A DNA stretch of 64,000 nucleotides from NCBI GenBank assembly GCA_947629865.1, contig CANRFJ010000006.1, forward strand, positions 1 through 64,000. Direction: 5' to 3'. Position 1 is the first letter of the stretch. Every line of letters starts with the position of its first letter. The DNA comes from an uncultured Lachnospiraceae bacterium. GTDB taxonomy: Bacteria; Bacillota; Clostridia; Lachnospirales; Lachnospiraceae. Both the position numbers and the translations under genes were made by a program. Below the pieces are notes generated by a model. That model had not been told where the DNA came from, did no database searches, and saw only the letters and a list, made by a program, of their open reading frames with translations. Positions 42,824-53,019 of the stretch are shown in pieces.

Positions 42824-45112
42824 CTAATTTTTACGGTTGTAGTTAATCAGGCAGCCCTTCAGGATAATCTCTCTCTCATCATCTGTGAGGTTGCCCAGGT
42901 GCAGGGTGAACTCCTTCATCCCCTTATTTACTATATAGGCTTTAATGCTGTCGCCCTTTGTCTCAATCGCTTTTTTGATGTCCTTGATCAGAATGTAATC
43001 ATCTTTGTCAAACGCCGGCTCTCCGTCGGACACAAAGGGAAGCATACCCCAGTTGATAAGGTTGGAGCGGTAACGCTTGGTGGCATATTCCCTGGCAATA
43101 TTTGCCATGCCTCCCAGTACGCGCTGACAGCTGGCTGCCTGCTCGCGGGCCGAGCCGTCTCCCGGCTTCACAGCATAGATAACGCTTCCAATCGCCGTTT
43201 TCTCCGGCGCCACATCTCCGAACTGCTTCTGTATGGCCGGATAGATTTCCCTCAGTTTTGGATCCTCCGCATAGAAGTCCTCTCCGGCGATCCGTGCCTT
43301 TTCCGCCTTCTGAACCGCCTTTGCCTTTCCCACATAGGCCGGATCTTTACGGGACAGGGTAAACTCTGCCAGTCCAAGGGGGTTCGAGCGGTAGGACGAG
43401 GTCTCCCCTGAGGGAATCAGTTCGTCTGTCGTAGTGACCGGATCGTGGATCATGGAAACCACCTTTAACAGCACATTTTCCGTCAGCGGTTCCATCTTCG
43501 GCCAGTCTACGATATTGGGCCCGAACTTGATCTCAACCGACGCGTCGGCCCTGCCCACGCCATTATATACACGGTTTTCATAGATGGACTTGTCAAAATA
43601 GTACTTCGGTTTTGTGTATTCCGTATCCATATCCGTGGCCGCCGTGAGATATCCCTTATTGGCCGCCGTGGCCGCAATGGAGCGGGCATCCATCAGCGCC
43701 ACCGAAGCGATCTGTCCGTTCGTCACTTTGGAGCCCTCGCGGTTCGGAAAGTTTCTCGTGGAGTGACGGATACTCAGGCCCCTGTTGCTCGGCACATCGC
43801 CCGCGCCAAAGCACGGCCCGCAGAAGGCTGTGCGCACAGTGGCTCCGGCCGACATAAAGTCCGCAATCCTTCCGTTCTTCACCAGTTCCATAAAGATTGG
43901 CTGGGAAGCCGGATATACGCTCAGTGAAAATTCATCGGTTCCTATGTTTTTGCCCCTCAGGATATCCGCGGCATCGCAGAGGTTCTCAAAACCGCCGCCG
44001 GCACACCCGGCAATCACTCCCTGCTCCACATACAGTCTTCCGCCTCGTATCTTATCCGTCAGCTTAAAGTCAATGTCATTGTTATCCAGGCTCACAAGCG
44101 CTTTTTTCTCAACCTCGCGCAGAATGTCCTCCAGGTTATCGTTTAACTCCTCAATGGAGTATACGTTGCTCGGATGGAACGGCATGGCAATCATCGGTTT
44201 CACCTGGGAGAGGTCTACCTCTACCACGCCGTCGTAATAGGCCGCGGGCGCCGGATTCAATTCCCTGTAATCCCCGCTTCTCCCGTGAATCTCATAAAAT
44301 TCCCTCACAGCGTCGTCTGTGCGCCAGATTGAGGACAGACAGGTGGTCTCCGTCGTCATGACGTCCACGCCGATCCGGTAATCCACACTCAGGTTATCGA
44401 TTCCGTCTCCGACAAATTCCATTACTTTATTGTTCACATAGCCGTTTGCAAATACCGCCCCGATAATGGCGAGGGCGATATCCTGCGGGCCCACGCCCTT
44501 TTCCGGTTTCCCTGTGAGATGGATAGCCACTACGCCCGGCATCGGGATATCGTAGGTCTGCTCAAGCAGCTGCTTTACAATCTCCGGGCCGCCCTCTCCC
44601 ACAGCCATGGTGCCCAGCGCGCCATAGCGCGTGTGGCTGTCCGAGCCGAGAATCATGGCGCCTCCAGCCGCCAGCATCTCCCTGGCGAACTGATGAATAA
44701 CCGCCTGATGGGGAGGAACATAGATACCGCCGTACTTTTTGGCACAGGAGAGGCCGAATACATGATCGTCCTCATTGATGGTACCCCCCACGGCACACAG
44801 GCTGTTGTGGCAGTTTGTCAATACATAGGGGACCGGAAATTTCTCCAGTCCGGACGCCCTTGCCGTCTGCAGTATCCCCACAAAGGTAATATCGTGAGAT
44901 GTGAGTTTGTCAAATTTAATCTTCAGGTTATCCATATTGCCGGACGTATTGTGCGCCTCCAGTATACCATAGGCCATGGTTCCCCTGGACGCTTCTTCCT
45001 TCGTTGTCTTAATTCCGGTCTTTTTTTCAAGCAGAGCCAGCGCGTCCGCCCCGTCGGGGATCAATTCCCTTCCGTTTGCCAGATAAGCTCCGCCCTCATA
45101 TAATCTTACCAT
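42824..45112 (-). CDS. Aconitase-superfamily hydratase (YbhJ-like)
   Basis: 762 residues, with an aconitase/isopropylmalate isomerase fold. Seen: [22 protein letters not shown] (substrate loop), the Fe-S cysteines in IAGCAGGG and [10 protein letters not shown], and a C-terminal swivel domain ([14 protein letters not shown]). In true aconitases the first cluster cysteine sits in GSCTN; here it is GCAGGG, and the N-terminal part differs, like the uncharacterised E. coli YbhJ group. The substrate is thus not certain to be citrate. ATG at 45112 has AGGAGGATATGT upstream; own promoter at 45195-45223. Confidence 0.85.
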   Translation of the reverse strand: MVRLYEGGAYLANGRELIPDGADALALLEKKTGIKTTKEEASRGTMAYGILEAHNTSGNMDNLKIKFDKLTSHDITFVGILQTARASGLEKFPVPYVLTNCHNSLCAVGGTINEDDHVFGLSCAKKYGGIYVPPHQAVIHQFAREMLAAGGAMILGSDSHTRYGALGTMAVGEGGPEIVKQLLEQTYDIPMPGVVAIHLTGKPEKGVGPQDIALAIIGAVFANGYVNNKVMEFVGDGIDNLSVDYRIGVDVMTTETTCLSSIWRTDDAVREFYEIHGRSGDYRELNPAPAAYYDGVVEVDLSQVKPMIAMPFHPSNVYSIEELNDNLEDILREVEKKALVSLDNNDIDFKLTDKIRGGRLYVEQGVIAGCAGGGFENLCDAADILRGKNIGTDEFSLSVYPASQPIFMELVKNGRIADFMSAGATVRTAFCGPCFGAGDVPSNRGLSIRHSTRNFPNREGSKVTNGQIASVALMDARSIAATAANKGYLTAATDMDTEYTKPKYYFDKSIYENRVYNGVGRADASVEIKFGPNIVDWPKMEPLTENVLLKVVSMIHDPVTTTDELIPSGETSSYRSNPLGLAEFTLSRKDPAYVGKAKAVQKAEKARIAGEDFYAEDPKLREIYPAIQKQFGDVAPEKTAIGSVIYAVKPGDGSAREQAASCQRVLGGMANIAREYATKRYRSNLINWGMLPFVSDGEPAFDKDDYILIKDIKKAIETKGDSIKAYIVNKGMKEFTLHLGNLTDDEREIILKGCLINYNRKN

Positions 45113-45194
45113 ACATATCCTCCTTATGTCGCCACACGGCTGTTACCGCACGACCGCGTAATGTTTTTTCACTGCAAATCGTTTTCCGAATTAT

Positions 45195-45223
45195 AGTATA
45201 CTTGCTTTTCCTCTGTATTGCAA
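45195..45223 (-). promoter_or_regulatory. Hydratase promoter
   Basis: Minus strand: -35 TTGCAA (45218-45223), 17-base spacer, -10 TATACT (45195-45200), about 80 bases before the start. Confidence 0.65.
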
Positions 45224-45257
45224 TGAAAAAATTCTAAATATAAAGCGCAACTGGCTG

Positions 45258-45286
45258 TTGTCTTTCTTATGGAAATGATGTAGAAT
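45258..45286 (+). promoter_or_regulatory. pyrB promoter
   Basis: -35 TTGTCT (45258-45263), 17-base spacer, -10 TAGAAT (45281-45286). The leader is only about 38 bases, too short for a PyrR-type attenuator. Confidence 0.55.
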
Positions 45287-45330
45287 GATATTCAAAAAGA
45301 GCCATCTCGTCATGGCGGAACGGAGGGATT

Positions 45331-46254
45331 ATGAGACACCTGATGAATGCTCTGGACTTATCGGTGGAGGAGACGGAGAATTTAATTTCGCTGGCAGAAT
45401 CCATCATTGAAAATCCGGAGAGATTTTCCGATGTGTGCAGGGGCAAAAAACTGGCCACCTGCTTTTACGAGCCAAGCACCCGCACCCGTCTGAGCTTTGA
45501 GTCGGCCATGCTGAATCTGGGAGGACAGGTTCTTGGATTTTCCTCTGCCGATTCCAGTTCAGCCGCCAAGGGCGAGAGCGTTTCGGACACCATACGAGTC
45601 ATCTCCGGCTACGCCGACATATGCGCTATGAGACATCCGAAGGAAGGCGCCCCCTATGTGGCCTCCCTTCACTCCTCCATTCCCGTCATCAACGCCGGAG
45701 ACGGCGGGCACAACCACCCGACGCAGACACTGACGGATCTGCTCACCATCAAAAACCTGAAGGGCCGTCTTGACAACCTGACCGTGGGACTCTGCGGCGA
45801 TTTGAAATTCGGCCGGACAGTCCACTCCCTCATCGACGCCATGGTGCGCTATCCCAATGTGCGATTTGTCATGATTTCCCCGCCGGAGCTTAAGATACCC
45901 GAATATCTAAGAAAAGACACCCTGGACGCCAGAGGGATTGAATATAAAGAGGTAAACGTCCTGGAGGACGTCCTGCCGGAACTGGATCTTCTCTATATGA
46001 CAAGGGTTCAGCGGGAGCGCTTCTTTAACGAGGAAGACTATATCCGCTTAAAGGACAGCTTTATCCTGGACGCCAGGAAGATGAGGCTGGCGCCGGAGGA
46101 CATGCTGGTTCTCCACCCTCTCCCGCGCGTCAACGAGATTGCCACCGAGGTCGACGACGATCCGAGGGCCGTTTACTTTAAGCAGGCAAAATACGGCGTC
46201 TATATACGAATGGCGCTGATTATGACACTTTTGGAGGTGATTCCGGAATGTTAA
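45331..46254 (+). CDS. pyrB: Aspartate carbamoyltransferase catalytic subunit
   Basis: 307 residues. Joins carbamoyl phosphate and aspartate, the first committed step of pyrimidine synthesis. Seen: [14 protein letters not shown] (carbamoyl phosphate site), [36 protein letters not shown], and [11 protein letters not shown]. Start has GGAGGGATT upstream. Overlaps pyrI by seven bases, giving the regulated two-subunit type. Confidence 0.97.
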   Translation: MRHLMNALDLSVEETENLISLAESIIENPERFSDVCRGKKLATCFYEPSTRTRLSFESAMLNLGGQVLGFSSADSSSAAKGESVSDTIRVISGYADICAMRHPKEGAPYVASLHSSIPVINAGDGGHNHPTQTLTDLLTIKNLKGRLDNLTVGLCGDLKFGRTVHSLIDAMVRYPNVRFVMISPPELKIPEYLRKDTLDARGIEYKEVNVLEDVLPELDLLYMTRVQRERFFNEEDYIRLKDSFILDARKMRLAPEDMLVLHPLPRVNEIATEVDDDPRAVYFKQAKYGVYIRMALIMTLLEVIPEC

Positions 46255-46676
46255 ATATCGGAGGATTAAATGAGGGCGTTGTCATCGACCACATTAAGGC
46301 CGGCGGCGCCATGGAAATTTACCACTATCTCCAGTTGGAGAAACTGGACTGTTCGGTGGCGATCATCAAAAATGCCCGCAGCAATAAGATGGGGAAAAAG
46401 GATATTATCAAGATTGAGGGGCCCCTGACGGTGAACCTCGACATTCTGGGCGTGCTGGACAGCAACATCACCATCAATATTATCCGAGACAACGAGATTG
46501 TGGAAAAGCGCACCCTGGAGCTGCCCGACACAGTGACCAACGTGATCCGGTGCAAAAACCCGCGCTGCATCACCTCAGTTGAACAGGAACTGCCGCACCG
46601 GTTTAAACTGACGGATAAGGAAAACCGGATATACCGCTGCATGTACTGCGAGCAGAAGTTCACCCGACGCACCTGA
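46248..46676 (+). CDS. pyrI: Aspartate carbamoyltransferase regulatory subunit
   Basis: 142 residues. Allosteric domain ([20 protein letters not shown]) and zinc domain with CKNPRC and CMYC, four cysteines holding zinc at the contact with PyrB. In enterobacteria PyrI binds CTP/ATP; the same is likely here. Start has GGAGGTGA upstream within pyrB. A hairpin at 46740-46795 can end the transcript. Confidence 0.96.
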   Translation: MLNIGGLNEGVVIDHIKAGGAMEIYHYLQLEKLDCSVAIIKNARSNKMGKKDIIKIEGPLTVNLDILGVLDSNITINIIRDNEIVEKRTLELPDTVTNVIRCKNPRCITSVEQELPHRFKLTDKENRIYRCMYCEQKFTRRT

Positions 46677-46739
46677 AAGCCTATGTACTTAAAGGGCGCC
46701 TCTACGTATCTGAGGGGGTGCGATCCAAAGAAACTATCC

Positions 46740-46795
46740 ACGGGGAATTATGGCGCCACATACTTTGTGACAGCGCCATTGTTCCCCGGTTCTTT
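46740..46795 (+). terminator. pyrBI terminator, overlapping a convergent gene
   Basis: Nested pairing GGGGAA/TTCCCC, ATGGCGC/GCGCCAT, CACA/TGTG between 46741 and 46786, followed by GGTTCTTTTTTATA on the plus strand. The inner arms are also the last codons of the minus-strand gene ending at 46748. Confidence 0.7.
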
Positions 46796-47731
46796 TTTAT
46801 AGGGCACAACCCGATACCAGAGACTGTCCCCCTTCTTTACCGCACAGCCATATTTTTTCATCGCGACAAAGTATACAGTGGTATTTTTGCCGGAGCACTC
46901 CCCCAGTTTTTTGCAGTCTGAGAAGTCTTCATACGGGCTCATGTAAATATAATATCCGTCCGCTCCCTCAACGGGATTAAACAGGATAGCATAACGGCCC
47001 GCCGGCCGGCAGGGAACTACCTTGATTTTCTCAATCCGGTCTGACTCCGTCTCATTCAGAAACGTAACGCCGGAAATTGTCGGCGTTTTTCCAATTCTGC
47101 GGACGGCTATTTTCTTCTTTACCGGTACAAACCGGAACACCTTTTCCTTTTTGCTATCTGAGTCCCTGGAAAATTTACACAGGCCATACACGTTTTTTGC
47201 TTCAATTCCTTTCTTGGAATTGATGATCTCCACATTGCTTCCCTCGCCGCTCATAAAGGGGAAGTATTGGGAGGCGCATATGTTGTCAAGGTCATATTGG
47301 AAGGAGAGCCCGCTGCCGGTTATCTTTAACCGGTGCTTTTTATTTTTATAACCGGAAGTAATCTTTTTTGCATGGACAGCATCCAGGAAAAAGAAAGTCC
47401 TTTTCCCCGATACCTGCAGGTGCACGGAACTGCTTCTGCATATAATACTAAACCGCGTACATTCAGGAATCCACAGATCCATACGGCGTCCCCCCGCCCT
47501 GCCGGCAACCCTGTAATTTTTCAGGCTGCCTTTGAATTTCCTATTGTGAAATTGAGCCATATTTATATGCAGTTTTTTCCCGTTTTGCATAATCAGAGTA
47601 AACCGGTCAGAATTTTGAAAGCTAATCTTCATATTTCGTCCCGATGCGCCCTTTTTGGCAGATGCCTTCCCCGTATTTATACAGAGAGACAGCATCATAA
47701 ACATTACAAATAACAGTCCCGCCTTTTTCAT
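46748..47731 (-). CDS. Exported protein with C-terminal Fn3-like region
   Basis: 327 residues with a signal peptide (MKKAGLLFVMFMMLSLCINTG, cut near KASA). The middle is lysine/serine-rich beta structure; about residues 230-325 (PTISGVTFLNE, AILFNPVEGADGYYIYMSPYEDF, GDSLWYRVVPYKK) resemble a fibronectin type III domain as in many Clostridia surface proteins. Start at 47731 has GAGGGTGCAG upstream, the same 18 bases as at the lipoprotein gene start near 1595. Function unknown; binding of surface or host molecules is only a guess. Confidence 0.8.
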   Translation of the reverse strand: MKKAGLLFVMFMMLSLCINTGKASAKKGASGRNMKISFQNSDRFTLIMQNGKKLHINMAQFHNRKFKGSLKNYRVAGRAGGRRMDLWIPECTRFSIICRSSSVHLQVSGKRTFFFLDAVHAKKITSGYKNKKHRLKITGSGLSFQYDLDNICASQYFPFMSGEGSNVEIINSKKGIEAKNVYGLCKFSRDSDSKKEKVFRFVPVKKKIAVRRIGKTPTISGVTFLNETESDRIEKIKVVPCRPAGRYAILFNPVEGADGYYIYMSPYEDFSDCKKLGECSGKNTTVYFVAMKKYGCAVKKGDSLWYRVVPYKKEPGNNGAVTKYVAP

Positions 47732-47767
47732 CTGCACCCTCATTTCCCGGCTTTCACACAACTTCTT

Positions 47768-48601
47768 CTATAAAATATTTTTATCTACCGGAATTTTTTT
47801 GTCCGACTGCAAAATATGATTTACCAGCCAGCCGAGAAGAAATTCAACCAGACTCTGCATATAGGTCTGTGGGTTGCGGTCCTTCATCTCCCCCTCGACG
47901 GCGTCCAGGCGGGCAAGAAAGGCCTCGTGCGCTCTTTTCTGAGAGTTGTAGCCCTCATAGCCTATGTTCTTCATATATTCTTCTTCGTCCGCAAAATGAG
48001 TCTGCGAATAATCCGCCAGTTCATCCAGTATCTTTAATACTTCCTTCGGGTTTTCCCGCACAGTTCCGGAGCACACCAGCTCATTGGCGCGCCCGACTAT
48101 TTCAAACAATATCTCATGTTCATGGTCGATCATGGCAATCCCCGTCTTATATTCTTCCATAAATTCACAGGGATTTTCCCGTATCATCCACTCCTCTAAC
48201 GGCGGCAGTTTGCCAATCAGTATATCGCTGGCAATAATGTGATTGTAGAGCCATTTTGCGAGAAAATCAATCAATTTCTCCAACAGCTGCTGCTGCTCGT
48301 CTTCATCGTCAATGTTATGAACCAGAAATTCGGTAATTGTCTGGCGGAAGGCCAAATGCTGGGAGCGCTGCAGAATCAGCTCCGGATCGCGGATTTTTTC
48401 CATATATTCCTCCTCATGGGAAAAATGCTGATCCGCATACTCCTCCAGTTCCTCCAGCAGATTTTTTATCTCCGAATATTTGTCTCCCCTGTACTCGTTC
48501 CGGAGCATGTCATACCCCTGGTTGAGCAGTTCAAACAGGTGTCTGTGCTCCTCGTCAATCTTCTCCACTCCCAAAAGGCAGTCACTGGTAAATTGAAACA
48601 T
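47768..48601 (-). CDS. Tandem bacteriohemerythrin
   Basis: 277 residues, two hemerythrin domains (about 10-128 and 150-268). Such proteins hold a diiron site that binds oxygen, useful to anaerobes for sensing or removing it. Domain 1 ligands: His19, His59, Glu63, His82, His121, Asp126; domain 2: His162, His202, Glu206, His225, His262, Asp267. The first histidine of the usual HxxxH pair is glutamine in both (Gln78, Gln221), so one iron ligand is changed. Start at 48601 has AAGGAGGAAAGAT upstream. No signal peptide. Confidence 0.9.
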   Translation of the reverse strand: MFQFTSDCLLGVEKIDEEHRHLFELLNQGYDMLRNEYRGDKYSEIKNLLEELEEYADQHFSHEEEYMEKIRDPELILQRSQHLAFRQTITEFLVHNIDDEDEQQQLLEKLIDFLAKWLYNHIIASDILIGKLPPLEEWMIRENPCEFMEEYKTGIAMIDHEHEILFEIVGRANELVCSGTVRENPKEVLKILDELADYSQTHFADEEEYMKNIGYEGYNSQKRAHEAFLARLDAVEGEMKDRNPQTYMQSLVEFLLGWLVNHILQSDKKIPVDKNIL

Positions 48602-48670
48602 ATCTTTCCTCCTTCTCATATGAATCTGTCGTTATTTAAAAACACTTCCCTGTCTCCTGCCTCCGCTCTG

Positions 48671-50377
48671 TCATGGAATCGACACAACGGTCTCTAACAG
48701 GGAGAGCCATGTCTCTTTTTTGGAAGGGCTCCGCACGCCAAGCGTGTTCACCGTAACCCTCCGCGTCGTATAATCGCCCGCCGGAATCTCCTCCGACACA
48801 GAAGCCGGAACAAACTCCCCGTTGGCGCTGATGACAAAATGCTGCCGGTTTACACAGCCGAGATAAAGCATCACATGGCCCGGCATATGCAGGATCGTTC
48901 CCGGTTCCACGGAAAAAAGCGCCGTGTTCTTTTCCGCCTCGCTCTTTCCGGACAGATCCCTTCGGGCCTCTCCCGGAATCAGAGCCTGGGCGCTGCTGTT
49001 TCTGGGAAGTCGCAGTCCGAAGCAGAGATAGATATCCCGTGTCATGGAGGAACAGTCCCTGTCGCCGCGCGCTCCTCCCCAGCCATACCGGTTTCCCAGC
49101 ATCTTAAAGGCCTGACGGAGGACGTTTGCCCTCGTGTATTCCATGTATCCCTCCCGGACGTCCAATCCCAGCGGGATGGCAGCCATAGTATACTGCAGCT
49201 GTCCCTCTTTGTCCCTGTAAGGCATTTTCACAACGTAGTTGTCATAGGGAGGACGGGCTCCAGACGAGCTCTCTTTCTCCCATTCCTCTTTGGAGACAAT
49301 CTCAAACCGCGTCCCCATGGAATATTGCTCTGTGCAGCATCTATAGCCGGAGACGTCCGCTGTGAAGAACGGATAACCGGAGACGTCCATCGGCCAAAAG
49401 GCGTCACCGCCGTCCGGCAACGGCCGTCTGTATGACAGACCGGCAAACGGCAGCCGGTCTCCTGTCACCACAAGAAAGCGTTTCATCTCCTGCGCCTTCT
49501 GCCAGGCCGCCTTATCCGCGCACAGGCCGACTGCGTATCTCTCCACCCAGCCGGCGTATTCATTCGCCACTACATAGAACCAGCCGCCGTCCCTGCTTAC
49601 ATGGAGAATCAGTACCGGTTCATTCACGGCCAGCAAAGTGTCCTGAAGGACATCATGCCCGGTATCTCCTTTCTGATCCGTGATATAACGCGCGGACGGA
49701 AGTTCCCTGACAGGCGCCGGCAGGCACACAATACCGTAGGATATATTGTTTGTCTCACGGACAGCGGAGAGGTTTTTATTCTCCTCCATCTCTTTCCACG
49801 TCTTATCAGAAACCGGTTCATCTGCCGAAATGGACGTCTGCTGTCGCGTCAGTCGGGAATCCTCCTCCTCGGGCCTTAAGCCCCAATAACTGCCTTTGGA
49901 AAAATCCGGACGCTGTATCATGGACGTCAGCATTTCACCGGAGACCGTGTCCCCAAACGATGACAAGTCATAATATCCCGCCGCCGGATTGGCAGCCAGC
50001 TGCTTTAGCATCTTCCCGTTGAAGGCGGTAATCTCCTCCGCCGACATCAGCACCTTATCCGGCGTCATGGTGCGGTCAATCCAGTAATCCGCCGTCTGCA
50101 TCTGCGCCGTCACATTGTCCGCTGAGGCGACGCCGCTCCCCGACACCACAGCGCCGGATACGGTTTCCCCACGGATCTCATACAGGGAGCTGCCGGAAGC
50201 GGTCTTTAATCCCCACTGCCCCGTGGGCAGGGTTCTGTCTGCGTCATTTTTCATTCCTCCACCACTTACCGCCGAACCGGACGGCGTGCCGAGATAACTT
50301 TGCAAAAATTCTCTGTAACCGCAGGCCGTCAGCAGGCAGGTAATCCCCAGAAGAAGTATCACAACATATTTATTCAT
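48671..50377 (-). CDS. NlpC/P60 cell-wall peptidase lipoprotein with SH3-like region
   Basis: 568 residues. Lipoprotein signal with lipobox LLTAC (Cys about 19), a Gly/Ser-rich linker, an unclassified helical part (about 90-200), an SH3-like part (about 220-330, with VLILHVSRDGGWFYVVANEYAGWVE) and a C-terminal NlpC/P60 domain (about 420-550) with the catalytic Cys in DRDCSSMT (about 443) and His in PGHVMLYLG (about 502). It should cut stem peptides of peptidoglycan outside the membrane. Layout resembles SH3b-type amidases of Gram-positives. It stands between fhs and the hemerythrin gene. Confidence 0.88.
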   Translation of the reverse strand: MNKYVVILLLGITCLLTACGYREFLQSYLGTPSGSAVSGGGMKNDADRTLPTGQWGLKTASGSSLYEIRGETVSGAVVSGSGVASADNVTAQMQTADYWIDRTMTPDKVLMSAEEITAFNGKMLKQLAANPAAGYYDLSSFGDTVSGEMLTSMIQRPDFSKGSYWGLRPEEEDSRLTRQQTSISADEPVSDKTWKEMEENKNLSAVRETNNISYGIVCLPAPVRELPSARYITDQKGDTGHDVLQDTLLAVNEPVLILHVSRDGGWFYVVANEYAGWVERYAVGLCADKAAWQKAQEMKRFLVVTGDRLPFAGLSYRRPLPDGGDAFWPMDVSGYPFFTADVSGYRCCTEQYSMGTRFEIVSKEEWEKESSSGARPPYDNYVVKMPYRDKEGQLQYTMAAIPLGLDVREGYMEYTRANVLRQAFKMLGNRYGWGGARGDRDCSSMTRDIYLCFGLRLPRNSSAQALIPGEARRDLSGKSEAEKNTALFSVEPGTILHMPGHVMLYLGCVNRQHFVISANGEFVPASVSEEIPAGDYTTRRVTVNTLGVRSPSKKETWLSLLETVVSIP

Positions 50378-50415
50378 TGTTCTTCCTTTCTATACATACC
50401 ACCGCAGAGACGCCG

Positions 50416-52086
50416 TCAGAACAGGCCTGTTATCCTTCCGTCGTCGCCGACGTCAATTCCCTCTGCCGCCGGAACCTTCGGCAGCCCCGGCATCGTCATG
50501 ATGGAGCCTGTAATCGCCACCACAAATCCGGCTCCCGCCGACACATAAACCTCACGGATATGCAGCGTAAAATTCTGCGGCCGCCCAAGCACAGACTTGT
50601 CGTCTGACAGGGAATACTGGTTCTTTGCCATGCACACCGGCATACTGCCGAAGCCAAGGCTCTCAATGCGGGCGATCTCGGCCTCCGCCGACGGCTCAAA
50701 CACAACCTGTCCGGCCCCGTATATCTCCGTCGCAATCACAGTCATCTTCTCCTTCAGAGAGAGGCCGTCCTCATAAAGGCAGTGGAAACGGCTCTCCTTT
50801 GTCTCTGTTGTTGCGACCACTTTGTTGGCCAGTTCAACGCCTCCCTCACCCCCTTTTTCCCAGACCTCTGACAGGGCAAATTCACAGCCCCTCTCCTCAC
50901 AGAAGTCCTTCACAAAAGCGAGTTCCGCCGGTGTGTCGGACACAAAACGGTTCAGTGTCACCACGCAGGGAACATCATATTTCGCCACATTCTCCATGTG
51001 CTTCTCAAGATTCACAATTCCCGCTCTCAGCGCCTCCAGATTCTCCTCTCCCAGTTTATCCTTCGGCACGCCGCCGTTGTACTTGAGCGCCCTGACTGTA
51101 GCCACCAGCACGATCGCGTCCGGCTTTAACCCTGCCATGCGGCACTTGATGTCCAGGAATTTTTCTGCGCCCAGATCCGCTCCGAAGCCGGCTTCCGTAA
51201 TCGTGTAGTCCGCCAGTTTCAGCGCCGTCTTTGTGGCACGTATACTGTTGCAGCCGTGGGCGATATTGGCAAAGGGGCCGCCGTGGACAAGAGCCGGCGT
51301 GTGCTCAAGCGTCTGAATGAGGTTGGGCCGCAGGGCGTCCTTTAAGAGGGCGGCCATGGCCCCCACTGCCTTCAGGTCTTTTGCCGTGACCGGTTTACCC
51401 TCGTGCGTATAAGCCACGATAATGCGTCCCAGACGCTCCTTTAAGTCCTTCATGTTTTCCGCCAGACACAGTATCGCCATGATTTCCGAAGCCACTGTGA
51501 TGATAAAGTGATCCTCCCTTGTGACGCCGTCCGCCTTGCGTCCCAGCCCCACCGTGATATTGCGGAGAACCCGGTCATTCATATCCACACAGCGCTTCCA
51601 CACAATCTGCTTTGTGTCAATACCCAGCGCATTTCCCTGCTGTATATGGTTGTCTAACATGGCCGCCAGAAGATTGTTGGCAGATGTTATCGCATGAAAA
51701 TCTCCGGTGAAATGAAGATTCAGTTCGTCCATCGGAACCACCTGGGCGTAGCCGCCGCCGGCCGCGCCGCCCTTTAAGCCAAAACACGGGCCCAAGGAGG
51801 GCTCCCGCAGAGCAATCACCGCCTTCTTTCCGATCCGCTCCATCGCCTGTCCGAGCCCCACGGTCGTAGTGGTCTTGCCCTCGCCTGCCGGAGTCGGGTT
51901 GATGGCCGTGACAAGTATCAGTTTCCCGTCCGGCCGCTCCTTGATGCGCTCCCAGAGTTCATCGGTGAGTTTGGCCTTATACTTGCCGTACAAATCCAGT
52001 TCTTCCGCGTCAATTCCAAGTTTTTGCGCCACTTCCGCTATCGGCTCCAATTCAGCCTCCAGTGCAATTTCAATATCGGATTTCAT
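50416..52086 (-). CDS. fhs: Formate-tetrahydrofolate ligase
   Basis: 556 residues. ATP-driven fixing of formate on THF, entry of one-carbon units and a step of the Wood-Ljungdahl methyl branch. Seen: [19 protein letters not shown] (P-loop), [40 protein letters not shown], and the C-terminal [17 protein letters not shown]. Other acetogenesis genes are not in the window, so it may serve purine or serine metabolism. Start at 52086 has AGGAGG nine bases away; a TTG nine bases upstream is less likely. Confidence 0.97.
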   Translation of the reverse strand: MKSDIEIALEAELEPIAEVAQKLGIDAEELDLYGKYKAKLTDELWERIKERPDGKLILVTAINPTPAGEGKTTTTVGLGQAMERIGKKAVIALREPSLGPCFGLKGGAAGGGYAQVVPMDELNLHFTGDFHAITSANNLLAAMLDNHIQQGNALGIDTKQIVWKRCVDMNDRVLRNITVGLGRKADGVTREDHFIITVASEIMAILCLAENMKDLKERLGRIIVAYTHEGKPVTAKDLKAVGAMAALLKDALRPNLIQTLEHTPALVHGGPFANIAHGCNSIRATKTALKLADYTITEAGFGADLGAEKFLDIKCRMAGLKPDAIVLVATVRALKYNGGVPKDKLGEENLEALRAGIVNLEKHMENVAKYDVPCVVTLNRFVSDTPAELAFVKDFCEERGCEFALSEVWEKGGEGGVELANKVVATTETKESRFHCLYEDGLSLKEKMTVIATEIYGAGQVVFEPSAEAEIARIESLGFGSMPVCMAKNQYSLSDDKSVLGRPQNFTLHIREVYVSAGAGFVVAITGSIMTMPGLPKVPAAEGIDVGDDGRITGLF

Positions 52087-52143
52087 TCTGTTCAACCTCC
52101 TGTCCGCTCCGTGTCTTTGCGTGTACTTACAGCATATATGCTC

Positions 52144-52172
52144 ATTATAGCCATTGCCTAAAGAGATTGCAA
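52144..52172 (-). promoter_or_regulatory. fhs promoter
   Basis: Minus strand: -35 TTGCAA (52167-52172), 17-base spacer, -10 TATAAT (52144-52149), 58 bases before fhs. The -35 lies inside the 3' end of the ATP-grasp gene. Confidence 0.75.
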
Positions 52173-53015
52173 TATATTATCCCGAATAAAAGCAAAATAT
52201 CTCTCTAACAATTGAACGTCCGGCTGGCAGGCGTACAACATTCTGGCGCCCACTACGTCCTCGATCTCATTGAGGAAAAAACGCCCTCTCTCATCAATCA
52301 GGAAATCAATCCCTGCCAGTCCAAAGGAAAAGAGGCAGCAGATCTGATTCACCCATTTCACCGCCTGGCCCGGCAGGGTATAACTCTCTGCCTCGCCCCC
52401 AAGGGAATAATTGGCCTTAAATCCCTCTCTCGGACGCCGCAGGACGGCTCCCACTATCTCTCTGCCGATGACGTATACCCTCACGTCGGCAGCCCCTCTC
52501 ACCATGGGCTGAAGGACAAAATCCGAGCTCCCGATTCCCTTTTTTATATCAGAAAAGGAGTCCTCCACGGAAAACACCTGAGCGCCGCCGTGTCCGTCCA
52601 CTGCCTTTATGACCTGTCCGCTGCGCCCTTTAAGAAACTCCGCCGTCAGCGCTTCCGACGGAAATGTCTCGGTGGGGATCACCGGAACCGGACTGTTTGC
52701 CGACACATAGGAAATAGTCTTCCCCTTGTGATTGCATATCTCCGCTACCATGGCATTGTTAAAAATGGGAATACCCTTCTGTTCCAACTCCCTTGAGAGC
52801 GCCGGAGCAATCGTCCGCACAATCGCAAAATCCGGTCTCTCCTCCTCCAGCTCGCGGGATAACTGCTCCCAGTAAGGAGGCCGCCACTGCTCACGCAGTT
52901 TCAGTTCAAAAGAAATTCCAAATTCCCTTCCCACCTCTCTGTGGGCGAGAATGTAATCCCGATTTCTCCCTGCGCCCGCCCTGTCGTAAATCAGCCATGC
53001 CCGAAGCCCCTGCAT
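52158..53015 (-). CDS. ATP-grasp ligase, second of a pair
   Basis: 285 residues with ATP-grasp signatures: [19 protein letters not shown] (pre-domain), [16 protein letters not shown] (ATP lysine and glycine loop), [15 protein letters not shown], and [24 protein letters not shown]. Such enzymes form amide bonds between acids and amino compounds. The usual EVN metal triad reads NEIE, so the site is altered. It follows the first ATP-grasp gene with four bases between stop and start, so both are made together. No target is visible; a cytoplasmic peptide or small-molecule modification is an inference. Confidence 0.82.
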   Translation of the reverse strand: MQGLRAWLIYDRAGAGRNRDYILAHREVGREFGISFELKLREQWRPPYWEQLSRELEEERPDFAIVRTIAPALSRELEQKGIPIFNNAMVAEICNHKGKTISYVSANSPVPVIPTETFPSEALTAEFLKGRSGQVIKAVDGHGGAQVFSVEDSFSDIKKGIGSSDFVLQPMVRGAADVRVYVIGREIVGAVLRRPREGFKANYSLGGEAESYTLPGQAVKWVNQICCLFSFGLAGIDFLIDERGRFFLNEIEDVVGARMLYACQPDVQLLERYFAFIRDNILQSL

Positions 53016-53019
53016 ATTC

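Noticed and set aside
50416-50445. Palindrome AACAGGCCTGTT near the fhs stop as terminator
   Set aside because: It lies inside the last codons with no loop and no T run.
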